DNA of 64,000 bases from Xanthobacter autotrophicus (GTDB lineage Bacteria > Pseudomonadota > Alphaproteobacteria > Rhizobiales > Xanthobacteraceae). This document shows, piece by piece, positions 34,178 through 44,252 of this stretch (its first letter is position 1; each line of letters opens with the position of its first letter). The notes under the pieces were generated by a model that saw only the letters and a program-made list of their open reading frames with translations, was not told the origin of the DNA and did no database searches. The DNA is taken from assembly GCF_043194295.1 (NCBI RefSeq), contig NZ_JBAFVK010000017.1. One strand, given 5' to 3'. Position numbers and translations under genes: made by a program.

Positions 34178-35320
34178 TCAATTCCCCTGCGCGATCAGCG
34201 CGCGGGAGATGATGAGCCGCATGATCTCGTTGGTGCCTTCCAGGATCTGGTGGACCCGAAGGTCGCGCACGATCTTCTCCACCCCGTAATCGGCGAGATA
34301 GCCGTAGCCGCCGTGGAGCTGGAGCGCCTCGTTGGCGACATTGAACCCGGCGTCGGTGGCGAAGCGCTTGGCCATGGCGCAGAGCTTTGTCGCGTCCGGC
34401 GTCTTGGCGTCGAGGGCCGCCGCCGCGCGCCACAGGAAGGTGCGCGCCACCTCCAGCTCCGTGGCCATGTCGGCGAGGCGGAATTGCAGCGCCTGGAAGG
34501 CGTCGAGCCTTTGGCCGAACGCCTTGCGCTCGCGCATGTAGGCGAGCGTCTTGTCGAGGGCCGCCTGCGCCCCGCCGAGCGAGCAGGCGCCGATGTTCAG
34601 CCGCCCGCCGTCGAGGCCGGCCATGGCGATCTTGAAGCCGTCACCCTCGGCGCCGAGGCGGTTCGCAACCGGCACGCGCACGCCCTCGAAGATGACGGCG
34701 CGGGTGGGCTGCACGTTCCAGCCCATCTTCTTCTCGTTGGCGCCGAAGGAGAGGCCGGGGGTGCCCGCCTCGATCACCAGGGTGGAGATGCCCTTGGGGC
34801 CTTCCCCGCCGGTGCGCACCATCACCACATAGATGTCGGAGGCCCCCGCCCCCGAGATGAACTGCTTCTGGCCATCGACCACATAGTAATCGCCGTCGCG
34901 CACCGCCTTGGTCTTCAGGGCGGCGGCGTCCGATCCCGCGCCCGGCTCGGTGAGGCAGTAGGAGGCGATATGTTCCATGGTCGTGAGGCGGGGCACCCAC
35001 GAATTGCGCTGGTCGTCGTCGCCGAAGCGGTCGATCATCCAGGTGGCCATGTTGTGGATGGAGAGAAAGGCCGCCGTGCCGGGGCAGCCGGTGGCCAGCG
35101 CCTCGAAGATCAGCGCCGCGTCGAGGCGCGAGAGGCCGGAGCCGCCCACGTCGTCCTGCACATAGATGCCGCCCATGCCCAGCGCGGCGGCGGCGCGCAG
35201 GGTGTCCACCGGGAAGTGCTTCTTCTCGTCCCACTCCACGGCGAAAGGGGCGATCTCGGCGTTCGCGAAATCCCGCGCCATCTCGCGGATGGCGATCTGG
35301 TCTTCGGTGAGCGTGAACAT
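34178..35320 (-). CDS. Acyl-CoA dehydrogenase, probably isobutyryl-CoA dehydrogenase
   Basis: A 380-residue FAD flavoenzyme. Flavin/substrate motifs are CLTEPGAGSDAAALKT and YVVDGQKQFISGAG; the catalytic Glu is in VHQILEGTNEIMRLIISRAL, in the position used by short/branched-chain enzymes. The mmsA and mmsB neighbours suggest the substrate is isobutyryl-CoA from valine. It also resembles the short-chain/branched enzyme MmgC, so other short acyl-CoAs are possible. The ATG at 35320 is only 1 base beyond the vapC stop (35324-35322), suggesting coupled translation with the toxin gene upstream. Confidence 0.9.
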   Translation of the reverse strand: MFTLTEDQIAIREMARDFANAEIAPFAVEWDEKKHFPVDTLRAAAALGMGGIYVQDDVGGSGLSRLDAALIFEALATGCPGTAAFLSIHNMATWMIDRFGDDDQRNSWVPRLTTMEHIASYCLTEPGAGSDAAALKTKAVRDGDYYVVDGQKQFISGAGASDIYVVMVRTGGEGPKGISTLVIEAGTPGLSFGANEKKMGWNVQPTRAVIFEGVRVPVANRLGAEGDGFKIAMAGLDGGRLNIGACSLGGAQAALDKTLAYMRERKAFGQRLDAFQALQFRLADMATELEVARTFLWRAAAALDAKTPDATKLCAMAKRFATDAGFNVANEALQLHGGYGYLADYGVEKIVRDLRVHQILEGTNEIMRLIISRALIAQGN

Positions 35321-35321
35321 G

Positions 35322-35747
35322 TCAGGGGCGCCAGTGATCGAGGGGGAGGATGTTCGGCAGGCCGCTTTCGCCCCTGATCTTCTGGACCAGTCGGCGATCG
35401 GCGGTCACGAGCGGGCAATCGGCAGCGTGGGCAAGGCTGAGATAGATGCAGTCGTAGATGGGGTGATCCAGCCGGAACGACAGCGCCACAGCTTCGGGAA
35501 GCAGCGGCTCAACCGGAAAGAGCCGCTCGAAGAACGCAGGCAGCTGGGCGCAGATGTTGATCGCCTCGGTCACCGTCACCCTTCCCGTCCGGCCCTTCTT
35601 CCACAGGGCGTTCGCGACTTCCGTCTGGATCAGAACCGGCGCCAGCAGGGTGGCGCCGGAAGCGGCAAGGGCTTCGGCCTGCGCCTCGTCGCCCTCATCG
35701 AAGAACCATTTCAGCGCGATAGAGGCATCGACGATGAAGCGGCTCAC
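35322..35747 (-). CDS. VapC-type PIN domain toxin
   Basis: A 141-residue PIN-domain ribonuclease toxin. Acidic residues expected for metal binding are seen in MSRFIVDASIALKWFFDEGD (Asp7), in the helix following AEALAASGATLL, and in YDCIYLSLAHAADCPLVTAD near the C-terminus. VapC toxins typically cleave tRNA or rRNA. Its ATG at 35747 overlaps the antitoxin stop by 4 bases. The pair lies between mmsA and an acyl-CoA dehydrogenase of valine catabolism, an unusual position. Activity is inferred from the family. Confidence 0.9.
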   Translation of the reverse strand: MSRFIVDASIALKWFFDEGDEAQAEALAASGATLLAPVLIQTEVANALWKKGRTGRVTVTEAINICAQLPAFFERLFPVEPLLPEAVALSFRLDHPIYDCIYLSLAHAADCPLVTADRRLVQKIRGESGLPNILPLDHWRP

Positions 35748-35968
35748 TTGCTGCCTTCGCGGATCTCATCGAGGGTCAAGGGGGGAGAGGGCTTGGTGCG
35801 TGAGCGGAAATACCGCGACACCGCCACCCGCTCCTCCGGCGTGTAGGGCCGGTTCTTCTCCAGCAGGTTGCGGATTTCCTGCTCCAGCGAGATCCCGTTC
35901 CGCTTGGCTCGCTCCCGATAGACGTTGAGGGTCTCGTCGGGAATGTTGCGGATCAGCACCTGGGCCAT
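35744..35968 (-). CDS. FitA-like (ribbon-helix-helix) antitoxin of VapC
   Basis: A 74-residue antitoxin. The N-terminal ribbon-helix-helix is MAQVLIRNIPDETLNVYRER with GISLEQEIRNLLEK, as in FitA/VapB proteins; the C-terminal half (RSRTKPSPPLTLDEIREGSK) would wrap the toxin active site. A GGAGGGGGCC sequence precedes the ATG. An 14-4-14 perfect palindrome lies 18 bases upstream of the start and is the likely autoregulatory operator. Confidence 0.88.
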   Translation of the reverse strand: MAQVLIRNIPDETLNVYRERAKRNGISLEQEIRNLLEKNRPYTPEERVAVSRYFRSRTKPSPPLTLDEIREGSK

Positions 35969-35985
35969 GGCCCCCTCCTGCTCTC

Positions 35986-36017
35986 ATCTCGTGCTATCAA
36001 AAATGATAGCACGAGAT
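35986..36017. promoter_or_regulatory. Perfect 14-4-14 palindrome, likely VapB operator
   Basis: ATCTCGTGCTATCA (35986-35999) and TGATAGCACGAGAT (36004-36017) are exact inverted repeats around AAAA. The site lies just upstream of the antitoxin start and 36 bases past the mmsA stop. TA antitoxins of the RHH type usually bind such palindromes. It could also fold as a hairpin after mmsA. Confidence 0.8.
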
Positions 36018-36052
36018 TTCAAGTACAAGGGAGCGCCGGTCCAGTCGCTCCG

Positions 36053-37549
<1,497 letters not shown>

Positions 37550-37792
37550 GATGGGTTTTCCCTTGTGGTGCGTTTCCGAGGATCTGATGCTTTTGAGCGA
37601 GGGCACCACCTGGGCGGCACCCTTTGTTGGCCGGCACATTGCCCTATCTTTTTGTGCACAGCTACGGCAATCTCCGCACCATCGATGTGCGTCAATTCAC
37701 ACCTGCGGCACCGGTCCTGGACCGGTTCCCGGCGTTTTACCCAAGCGCCGCGCGGGCGTGTCCGAGCCGCCGGGATCACATGAGGGGGAGCC

Positions 37793-38713
37793 GTGCGCGC
37801 GGGGGATTTCGACTGGTCGGACCTCACCTTCTTCCTCGCCGTGGCGCGGGCCGGGCGGCTGACGGCGGCCGCCGCGCGCCTCAAGGTGGAGCATTCCACC
37901 GTGAGCCGGCGCATCGGCGCGCTGGAGGAGGCGCTGGGGGCGAAGCTGTTCGACCGCCGGCCCCACGGCTACGGCCTCACCGCCGCCGGCGAGCGCCTGA
38001 TGGCCGCCGCCGAGGGCATGGAGACCCTGGCGCTGGCGGCGCAGGGCGAGATCGGCGGGGCGGACCTGGGCGTCGCCGGCACCGTGCGCATCGGCGCGCC
38101 GGACGGCTTCGGCACCTTCTTCCTCGCCCCGCGCATCTCGGCGCTGGCCGACCTGCACCCGGAGCTGGACATCCAGCTCCTCGCCATGCCGCGCCTGTTC
38201 TCCTTGTCGAAGCGCGAGGCGGACATTGCCATCTCTTTGTCGCGGCCCAAGGAAGGGCGGCTCCATGCGCGCAAGCTCACCGACTACCGGCTGGGGCTCT
38301 ATGCGTCGCGGGCCTATCTGGAGCGGCACGGCCCCATCGAGAGCCGCGCCAGTCTCCAGCGCCATCCCTTCATCGGCTATGTGGATGACCTGATCTACGC
38401 GCCGGAGCTGGATTATGTGCCGCTGGTGGCCAAGGATATTCGCGTTCGGCTGAAGAGCTCGAGCCTCGTCGCCCAGCTCACCGCCACCCAGGCGGGGGCG
38501 GGGGTGTGCGTGCTGCCGTGCTTCATGGCGGACCTGTTCGCCGGTGATCTGCCCGATGCCCTGGTGCCCATTCTGCCCGGCGAGGTGGGATTGACGCGCA
38601 CCTTCTGGCTGCTCACCCACACCGACACCCGCGACCTCGCCCGCATCCGCGTGGCGGCGGATTTCATCGCCGGCGTGGTCCAGAAGGGCCGGAGCGTGCT
38701 GCTGCCGGGGTGA
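37793..38713 (+). CDS. LysR family transcriptional regulator
   Basis: A 306-residue LysR-type regulator. The winged helix at about residues 5-65 includes FFLAVARAGRLTAAAARLKV and VEHSTVSRRIGALEEALG, followed by a linker helix and a periplasmic-binding-protein-like effector domain (GTVRIGAPDGFGTFFLAPRI). The start is GTG at 37793, after GAGGGGGAGCC. Being divergent from mmsA with 243 bases between, it probably controls the valine genes; no T-N11-A box was clearly resolved by eye. The effector is unknown. Confidence 0.9.
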   Translation: MRAGDFDWSDLTFFLAVARAGRLTAAAARLKVEHSTVSRRIGALEEALGAKLFDRRPHGYGLTAAGERLMAAAEGMETLALAAQGEIGGADLGVAGTVRIGAPDGFGTFFLAPRISALADLHPELDIQLLAMPRLFSLSKREADIAISLSRPKEGRLHARKLTDYRLGLYASRAYLERHGPIESRASLQRHPFIGYVDDLIYAPELDYVPLVAKDIRVRLKSSSLVAQLTATQAGAGVCVLPCFMADLFAGDLPDALVPILPGEVGLTRTFWLLTHTDTRDLARIRVAADFIAGVVQKGRSVLLPG

Positions 38714-38751
38714 GGGATGGGGCGGCGTGCGCCGTGGCGTCCTCCCCATAC

Positions 38752-38780
38752 CTTGACTGTCCGCCCCTATCCCCCTATAC
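38752..38780 (+). promoter_or_regulatory. Promoter of rpmB
   Basis: TTGACT (38752-38757) and TATACG (38775-38780) are separated by 17 bases, a strong housekeeping-type promoter. Preceding C gives CTTGACT...CCTATAC, which also fits the sigma32 pattern, so dual recognition is possible. Confidence 0.68.
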
Positions 38781-38873
38781 GAGCCGCTTCCCGATAGAGC
38801 GGGTGAGTGCGGCAGGGTCGTCTGGCCCCGCTTCGCGTTCCCCGCTGAAGACCAGATAAGAAGGACTTCTGCC

Positions 38874-39179
38874 ATGTCCCGGCGGTGTGATCTGACCGGC
38901 AAGGGGGTTCTGAGCGGCCACACGGTGAGCCACTCGAACCACAAGACCAAGCGCCGGTTCCTCCCGAACCTGTGCAACGTCACCCTTGAGAGCGAGACGC
39001 TGAAGCGCACTATCCGCCTGCGGGTGAGCGCCAATGCTCTCAAGAGCGTGGATCATCGCGGTGGCCTCGACGCCTTCCTCAAGAAGGCTCGCGACGAGGA
39101 ACTGTCCCCGCGCGCCCTCGAGTTCAAGCGCCTGATCGCCAAGGCTGCGACCGCCGAGGCGGAGACCGCCGCGGCCTGA
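38874..39179 (+). CDS. rpmB: 50S ribosomal protein L28
   Basis: A 101-residue L28. The N-terminus MSRRCDLTGKGVLSGHTVSH and SNHKTKRRFLPNLCNVTLES are diagnostic, with RLRVSANALKSVDHRGGLD in the C-terminal half. Alphaproteobacterial L28 proteins share this longer Ala/Glu-rich tail (AEAETAAA). It lies alone after a consensus promoter and is followed by a good hairpin terminator, so it is probably monocistronic. Confidence 0.98.
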   Translation: MSRRCDLTGKGVLSGHTVSHSNHKTKRRFLPNLCNVTLESETLKRTIRLRVSANALKSVDHRGGLDAFLKKARDEELSPRALEFKRLIAKAATAEAETAAA

Positions 39180-39215
39180 AGCCGACCTTCGGGCTTCGGC
39201 CCGGTTTGACGAATC

Positions 39216-39247
39216 AACCCGCGGGCGGCAATGCCTCCGCGGGTTTT
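39216..39247 (+). terminator. Rho-independent terminator of rpmB
   Basis: AACCCGCGG (39216-39224) pairs exactly with CCGCGGGTT (39237-39245), followed by TT. The loop contains a small GGCAATGCC stem. Confidence 0.75.
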
Positions 39248-39294
39248 CGTCGTCTTGGGCGGGGCGTTTTGTTCCCGCCTTCGGTGGCCGAGCC

Positions 39295-40071
39295 TCAGGC
39301 CAGCTCGGCCACCGCGTCGGTCAGGCGCTCCAGGTCTTCCGGGCGGGACAGGCGGTGGTCGCCGTCCTTGATCAGGGAAAACACCACGTCATCCTCGGCA
39401 AGGCAGCTCACGAGGCGCATGGCGTGCTGCCATGGCACGTCCTCGTCATGCGCACCCTGGAGGATGCGCACCGGGCAGCCCACCGCGAACGGCGCGCCCA
39501 GCAGCAGGTGACGGCGGCCGTCCTCGATGAGGGCGCGGGTGATCACATAGGGCGAGTCGGAATAGGCGGACGGCTTCTCGAAACGCCCCGTGCTCTCGAT
39601 GGTCGCGCGCACCTCCGGCGGAAACCCCGCCCACATGAGGTCCTCGGTGAAGTCCGGCGCCGGGGCCACCAGAACCAGCCCCTTCAGGCGCCGGTCTCCC
39701 CTTTTGGCCAGCAGCCGCGCCAGAAGCAGCGCGATCCAGCCGCCCATGGACGAGCCGATCACCACCTGATCGCCTTGGGTCTTGTGGTCGAATACCGCCA
39801 CCGCCTCCTCCAGCCAGCGGGAGATGGTGCCGTCCTCGAAGGCGCCGCCGGAGGTGCCGTGGCCGGAATAGTCGAAGCGCACGTTGGCGCGGCCATGGTC
39901 GGCGGCCCAGCGGGCGAGGTGTTCGGCCTTGGTGCCGGTCATGTCCGACTTGAAGCCGCCCAGCCAGAACAGGCCCGGCGTCGCTCCGGCCAAAGCGCGC
40001 ATGGCGATGTCGCGGCCATCCACATCGAGCCGGGAGAAGTCTTCGTCGAGTGTCGTTTCACCGGGCGTCAT
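39295..40071 (-). CDS. Alpha/beta hydrolase
   Basis: A 258-residue serine hydrolase. Oxyanion-side motif GLFWLGGFKSDMTGTKAEHL, nucleophile elbow VIGSSMGGWIAL (Ser in GSSMG), acid in LQGAHDEDVPW and His in IKDGDHRLSRPEDLERL form a complete catalytic triad. The FKSDM segment recalls ABHD10-like mitochondrial thioesterases, which depalmitoylate proteins or hydrolyse acyl-glucuronides; that is only a similarity. It lies 6 bases from the dapE stop on the same strand, so the two are probably co-transcribed although no pathway link is known. Confidence 0.87.
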   Translation of the reverse strand: MTPGETTLDEDFSRLDVDGRDIAMRALAGATPGLFWLGGFKSDMTGTKAEHLARWAADHGRANVRFDYSGHGTSGGAFEDGTISRWLEEAVAVFDHKTQGDQVVIGSSMGGWIALLLARLLAKRGDRRLKGLVLVAPAPDFTEDLMWAGFPPEVRATIESTGRFEKPSAYSDSPYVITRALIEDGRRHLLLGAPFAVGCPVRILQGAHDEDVPWQHAMRLVSCLAEDDVVFSLIKDGDHRLSRPEDLERLTDAVAELA

Positions 40072-40077
40072 GGGAAC

Positions 40078-41298
40078 TCACGCGAAGGTTGCGAAATAGC
40101 GGGCGATGATGCGGCCATAGATGGCGGTGAGGGCTTGGATGTCCGCCACCGGCGTCGCCTCGTCCACCTTGTGCATGGTGCGGCCCACGAGGCCGAATTC
40201 CACCACCGGGCAGATGTCCTTGATGAAGCGCGCATCCGAGGTGCCGCCCGAGGTGGAGGGCACGGGCCGTCGCCCGGTCACCTCCTCCACCGCGCCGGCG
40301 ACCAGCTCCGTGAACGGGCCGGGGGCGGTGAGGAAGCTCTGGCTCGCCCCGGTCTGGAATTCGAGGTCATAGGTGAGGCCGGCGCCATCGATGCGGCGGA
40401 TGATCTCGGACTTCAGCGTCGCCAGCGAGAAGTGGTCGTTGAAGCGCACGTTGAAGCGGGCGGTGGCCTGCGCCGGGATCAGGTTGAACACCGGATTGCC
40501 CACGTCCACCGAGACAACTTCGAGGTTGGACGGCGGGAAGAAGTCCGAGCCGTGGTCGAGGGGCGCGGCGGTCAGCTCGCCGATGAGCTTCAGGAGGCGA
40601 GGAATGGGATTGTCGGCGAGGTGCGGATAGGCCACGTGCCCCTGCACCCCCTTCACCGTGAGGACGCCGGAGAGGCTGCCGCGCCGGCCCACCTTGAAGG
40701 CATCGCCCAGGGCGTCGGGATTGGTGGGCTCGCCCAGCAGGCAATGATCGATGGTCTCGCCTTTCTCCTTCAGCCAGTCCACCACCTTCACCGTGCCGTC
40801 CAGCGCCGGGCCCTCCTCGTCGCCGGTGATGAGGAAGGAGAGGCTGCCGCGCTCCGGCCGGCCGAAGGCGAGCGCGGCGGCGAGGAAGGCGGCCACCGCC
40901 CCCTTCATGTCCACCGCCCCGCGCCCGTGGAGCACGCCATCCTCAACCGTGCCTGCAAAGGGGCCGTGGGCCCATTGGGCGGCATCGCCCTCGGGAACCA
41001 CATCCACATGGCCGGCGAAGCACAGGTTGGGACCGGTTTCGCCGATGCGGGCGTAAAGGTTGGGAATGGGCACGCCGCCGGTTTCAAACGTCAGGCGCTC
41101 CACCCGGTATCCGGCGGCCTCCAGGCGCTGGGCCACCAGCTCCAGCGCGTGGGCCGCGTGCGGCGTCACCGAAGGCGCGCGGATCAGCTCGGCGGCCAGC
41201 GCGACGGGATCGGAGGCGGCAGCCAAGGGGGTGCCTTCGGGCGTGGCAATGGAGGCGGAAGGTGCAGTCTGGGGCTTGACGGGAGCGGCGCCGGTCAT
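40078..41298 (-). CDS. dapE: Succinyl-diaminopimelate desuccinylase
   Basis: A 406-residue M20 metallopeptidase-family enzyme releasing LL-diaminopimelate from its N-succinyl form in lysine and cell-wall synthesis. Zinc-site motifs are FAGHVDVVPEGD, GRGAVDMKGAVAAF, ITGDEEGPALDGT and the C-terminal LVGRTMHKVDEATP. STSGGTSDARFIKD is the DapE signature. The ATG at 41298 gives an N-terminal tail of about 30 residues (KPQTAPSASIATPEGTP) longer than usual; a start nearer SDPVALAAEL cannot be excluded. The alpha/beta hydrolase gene follows closely. Confidence 0.95.
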   Translation of the reverse strand: MTGAAPVKPQTAPSASIATPEGTPLAAASDPVALAAELIRAPSVTPHAAHALELVAQRLEAAGYRVERLTFETGGVPIPNLYARIGETGPNLCFAGHVDVVPEGDAAQWAHGPFAGTVEDGVLHGRGAVDMKGAVAAFLAAALAFGRPERGSLSFLITGDEEGPALDGTVKVVDWLKEKGETIDHCLLGEPTNPDALGDAFKVGRRGSLSGVLTVKGVQGHVAYPHLADNPIPRLLKLIGELTAAPLDHGSDFFPPSNLEVVSVDVGNPVFNLIPAQATARFNVRFNDHFSLATLKSEIIRRIDGAGLTYDLEFQTGASQSFLTAPGPFTELVAGAVEEVTGRRPVPSTSGGTSDARFIKDICPVVEFGLVGRTMHKVDEATPVADIQALTAIYGRIIARYFATFA

Positions 41299-41469
41299 CA
41301 CGAGAGTCTCTCTGCCTCCGGTTGCGGCCGGAGCATGCGAAAAGGCGAAAACGGGACGATCTTTATACCGGTTTTCGCGATTTCGAAGCCCTGCCGCGCC
41401 GCCTTTCTCTCCCATCCGCCACGAACATGCCGCCTTCAGGCGACAGGAACGCCGCCGCGGAGGTCTGAT

Positions 41470-44085
41470 ATGCATGTAACGAAGCCCGCGGCCGTTCTGG
41501 TCGCGCTCTTCCTGTCGATGGTTGTGTCGATGGTCCCCCTGGCCCCGGCTGGGGCGCAGACGGCGCAGGGGCAGGCCGCCCCGCACCAGAGCGTGCCCGC
41601 TGCGGGCGCGCCGGCTGCGCCTGCCGCCGGAACGCCCGCCGCTGGAACCCCTCCTGCCGCCGGAGCCCCGCCCGCCGCCGCACCTGCTGCCGCCGCGCCC
41701 GAAGCGGCCAAGCCGGTGGTGCTGCCGCCCGATCCGATGATCACCTCCGCCCGCGAGAAGCTGGAGGCGGCGCGCGCCACCCTGGATGCCCTCGACGCCA
41801 CCCTGGCGCTGGAGGGCCTGCGTCCCAACGATCTCGACGAGGTGCGCCAGCGGCTCGACCCCGCCCGCCGCGACCTTGCGGCGGTGAGCGACCAGATTGC
41901 GCCCCGCGTCACTGACGCCGAGAGCCGGCTCAGCGGCCTCGGCGCCAAGCCGGCCGACGGCGCCACGGAAGATCCGGCGGTGGCCGCCGATCGCGAGCGC
42001 CTGCAAAAGATCAGCTCCGACCTCGGCGCGGTGCTGAAGCAGAACCGGGCGCTGCTGCTGCGCGCCGACCAGATCTCAGACCGCATCAGTACCCGCCGCC
42101 GGGCGCTGTTCACCGGCCAGCTGTTCGAGCGCTCGGACTCCATCCTCGATCCGGATCTTTGGGGTAATGCGCTGTCCTCGGTGTCGTCCGAGTGGCGGGC
42201 GGTCCATTATTTCGTCAACGACTGGTCGTCCTTCGCGCAGCGCCGCCAGGGCTCCCTCGCCCTGCTGGGCATCGTTGTGGGCGGCTTCGGCATCGGCGCC
42301 GCGGTGGTCCTGGGTGGACGCCTGCTGCGCCGCCGGCTGCGCACCCCGCCCCCCGGCCCGGGAGAGAGCTTCACCCGCCTGCGCTCCGCCCGCGAGGCGC
42401 TGAAGGTCCTCGTTCTCAACGCCTGCGTGGCACCCGCCGCCACCATGGCGGCCCTCGCCTTCCTGGGCGGGTTCGACGTGGTGCCGCCGCGCGCCTCGGA
42501 CCTGCTGCACGGGCTGGTGGTGGCGGTCTTCATCAAGGCCATCGGCAATGCGGTGGCGCGCGCGCTGCTCGCCCCCGACGAGCCGTGGCGCCGTCTGCCG
42601 CCTTTGTCCGACGCCGCGGCGGCGCTCGCCTTCCGCTATTTCTCGTTCGCGGTGTGGACGCTGGCCATCGCGGCCTTCCTCAACGCCATGCACAAGGTGC
42701 TGTTCGCCCCCGTGGGCCTGACGGTGCTGACCAGCGCGCTCCTCGCCCTGTTCATCGCCGGCTTCATCGCCCGCTTCCTCGTGGGGGTGGCCCGCTCGGA
42801 GGATGGCGGTATCGAGGCCGAGGGCGAGGCCTCTCCGGCGGAGCAGGCGGCGGCCGCGTCCGGCAGTCGCCCGCAATGGCTGCGCCTCGTCATCTGGATG
42901 TCGGTGATCCTGCTCATCGGCGCCCTGGTGGGGGGCTATGTGAGCTTCGCCGCCTTCGTCGCGGCTCGCATGGTAGTGGCCGCTGCGGTGCTGGGCGGGC
43001 TTTACCTGCTCTACGCCCTCATCGATTCCTTCTTCGGGGAAGGGCTTTCGGCCGAGACGCCGCGCGCCCGCCACATGTCCAAGGCCCTCGGCCTCCAGCC
43101 CACCAGCCTGGAGCTGATCGGGGTGGTGCTGTCCGGCCTGCTGAAGCTGCTCTTGTTCGTGGTGGCCGCCTTCCTCATCGCCGGCAGCTGGGGCACCTCC
43201 ACCGCCGACGTGATGGACACGGTGGAGCGCGCCTCCTTCGGCGTGCGCATCGGCTCCGCCACCATCACCCTGTGGAGCGTATTCTACGCGGTGCTGCTGC
43301 TGCTGGTGAGCCTGGTGGCCGCCCGCGCCTTCCAGCGCTGGGTCTCCACCGCCCTGTTGCCGCGCTCGGGGCTGGAGCCGTCGCTGCAATCCTCCATCGC
43401 CACCATCGTCAGCTATGTGGGCACCATCATCGCGATCATGATCGCCATGAGCGAGGTGGGGCTGAACCTTGAGAACATCGCACTGGTGGCCGGCGCGCTC
43501 TCGGTGGGTATCGGTTTCGGCCTCCAGGCCATCGTGTCGAACTTCGTGTCGGGCCTGATCCTGCTCGCGGAGCGGCCGATCCGGGTGGGTGACACCATCA
43601 ACGTGAAGGGCGAGGAAGGCTATGTGCGGCGCATCTCGGTGCGCTCCACCGAGATCGAGACCTTCGAGCGCGCCACGGTGATCGTGCCCAACTCCGACCT
43701 CATCACCGGCATGGTGAAGAACTGGACGCACTCCAACACCACCGGCCGCATCATCGTGGCGGTGAACGTGTCCTATGACTGCGACGCGGAGGAGGTGCGC
43801 GACATCCTCGTCGGCTGCGCCTGCGACCATCCGCAGGTGCTGCAGACGCCGCCGCCACGGGTGTTCCTCACCAAGTTTGCCGATGCGGGCATGGCCTTCG
43901 AGCTGCGCTGCGTGGTGGCGAACGTGGACTACGGCCTGACGGTGAAGAGCGACCTGCATTTCCAGGTGCTCGCGCGCTTCCGCAAGGCCGGCATCGGCAT
44001 GGCGATCCAGCCCTGGGCCTCGCTGTCGCGCGCCCCCGTGGACATGGTGCCGCCGCCGCCCGCGCCGCCCGATCCGCTCCAGTGA
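41470..44085 (+). CDS. Large MscS-family mechanosensitive channel with DUF3772
   Basis: An 871-residue membrane protein. A signal peptide (VALFLSMVVSMVPLAPAGAQ) leads to an Ala/Pro repeat linker (PAAGTPAAGTPPAAGAPPAA), a periplasmic helical DUF3772-like domain at about 95-230, then roughly 10 transmembrane helices. The MscS pore and beta domain are clear: LSVGIGFGLQAIVSNFVSGL, ILLAERPIRVGDTINVKGEE, RSTEIETFERATVIVPNSDL. The C-terminus is Pro-rich. Such large paralogues (MscK/MscM-like) release solutes on hypo-osmotic shock. The open frame extends 705 codons upstream antisense to dapE and is spurious. Confidence 0.92.
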   Translation: MHVTKPAAVLVALFLSMVVSMVPLAPAGAQTAQGQAAPHQSVPAAGAPAAPAAGTPAAGTPPAAGAPPAAAPAAAAPEAAKPVVLPPDPMITSAREKLEAARATLDALDATLALEGLRPNDLDEVRQRLDPARRDLAAVSDQIAPRVTDAESRLSGLGAKPADGATEDPAVAADRERLQKISSDLGAVLKQNRALLLRADQISDRISTRRRALFTGQLFERSDSILDPDLWGNALSSVSSEWRAVHYFVNDWSSFAQRRQGSLALLGIVVGGFGIGAAVVLGGRLLRRRLRTPPPGPGESFTRLRSAREALKVLVLNACVAPAATMAALAFLGGFDVVPPRASDLLHGLVVAVFIKAIGNAVARALLAPDEPWRRLPPLSDAAAALAFRYFSFAVWTLAIAAFLNAMHKVLFAPVGLTVLTSALLALFIAGFIARFLVGVARSEDGGIEAEGEASPAEQAAAASGSRPQWLRLVIWMSVILLIGALVGGYVSFAAFVAARMVVAAAVLGGLYLLYALIDSFFGEGLSAETPRARHMSKALGLQPTSLELIGVVLSGLLKLLLFVVAAFLIAGSWGTSTADVMDTVERASFGVRIGSATITLWSVFYAVLLLLVSLVAARAFQRWVSTALLPRSGLEPSLQSSIATIVSYVGTIIAIMIAMSEVGLNLENIALVAGALSVGIGFGLQAIVSNFVSGLILLAERPIRVGDTINVKGEEGYVRRISVRSTEIETFERATVIVPNSDLITGMVKNWTHSNTTGRIIVAVNVSYDCDAEEVRDILVGCACDHPQVLQTPPPRVFLTKFADAGMAFELRCVVANVDYGLTVKSDLHFQVLARFRKAGIGMAIQPWASLSRAPVDMVPPPPAPPDPLQ

Positions 44086-44252
44086 GGCGCCGGCGGCGGG
44101 CGCCAGTGCCGCCCGCTAACGCTTCCTCAACCCCGAGGGCGCACAAGGCTGGCGGTCCCCCGCGCGCAGGATCCGCCGAGATGGCGGGCTCCGGGCGAGG
44201 CGGGCGGGATGTCCAAGGGGCGAGGAGCCCCCGAACCAGCTGGAAGAGAGAA

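Noticed and set aside
39355..41469. 705-codon upstream extension of the MscS gene
   Set aside because: It runs antisense to the alpha/beta hydrolase and dapE genes; the signal peptide at 41470 marks the true start.
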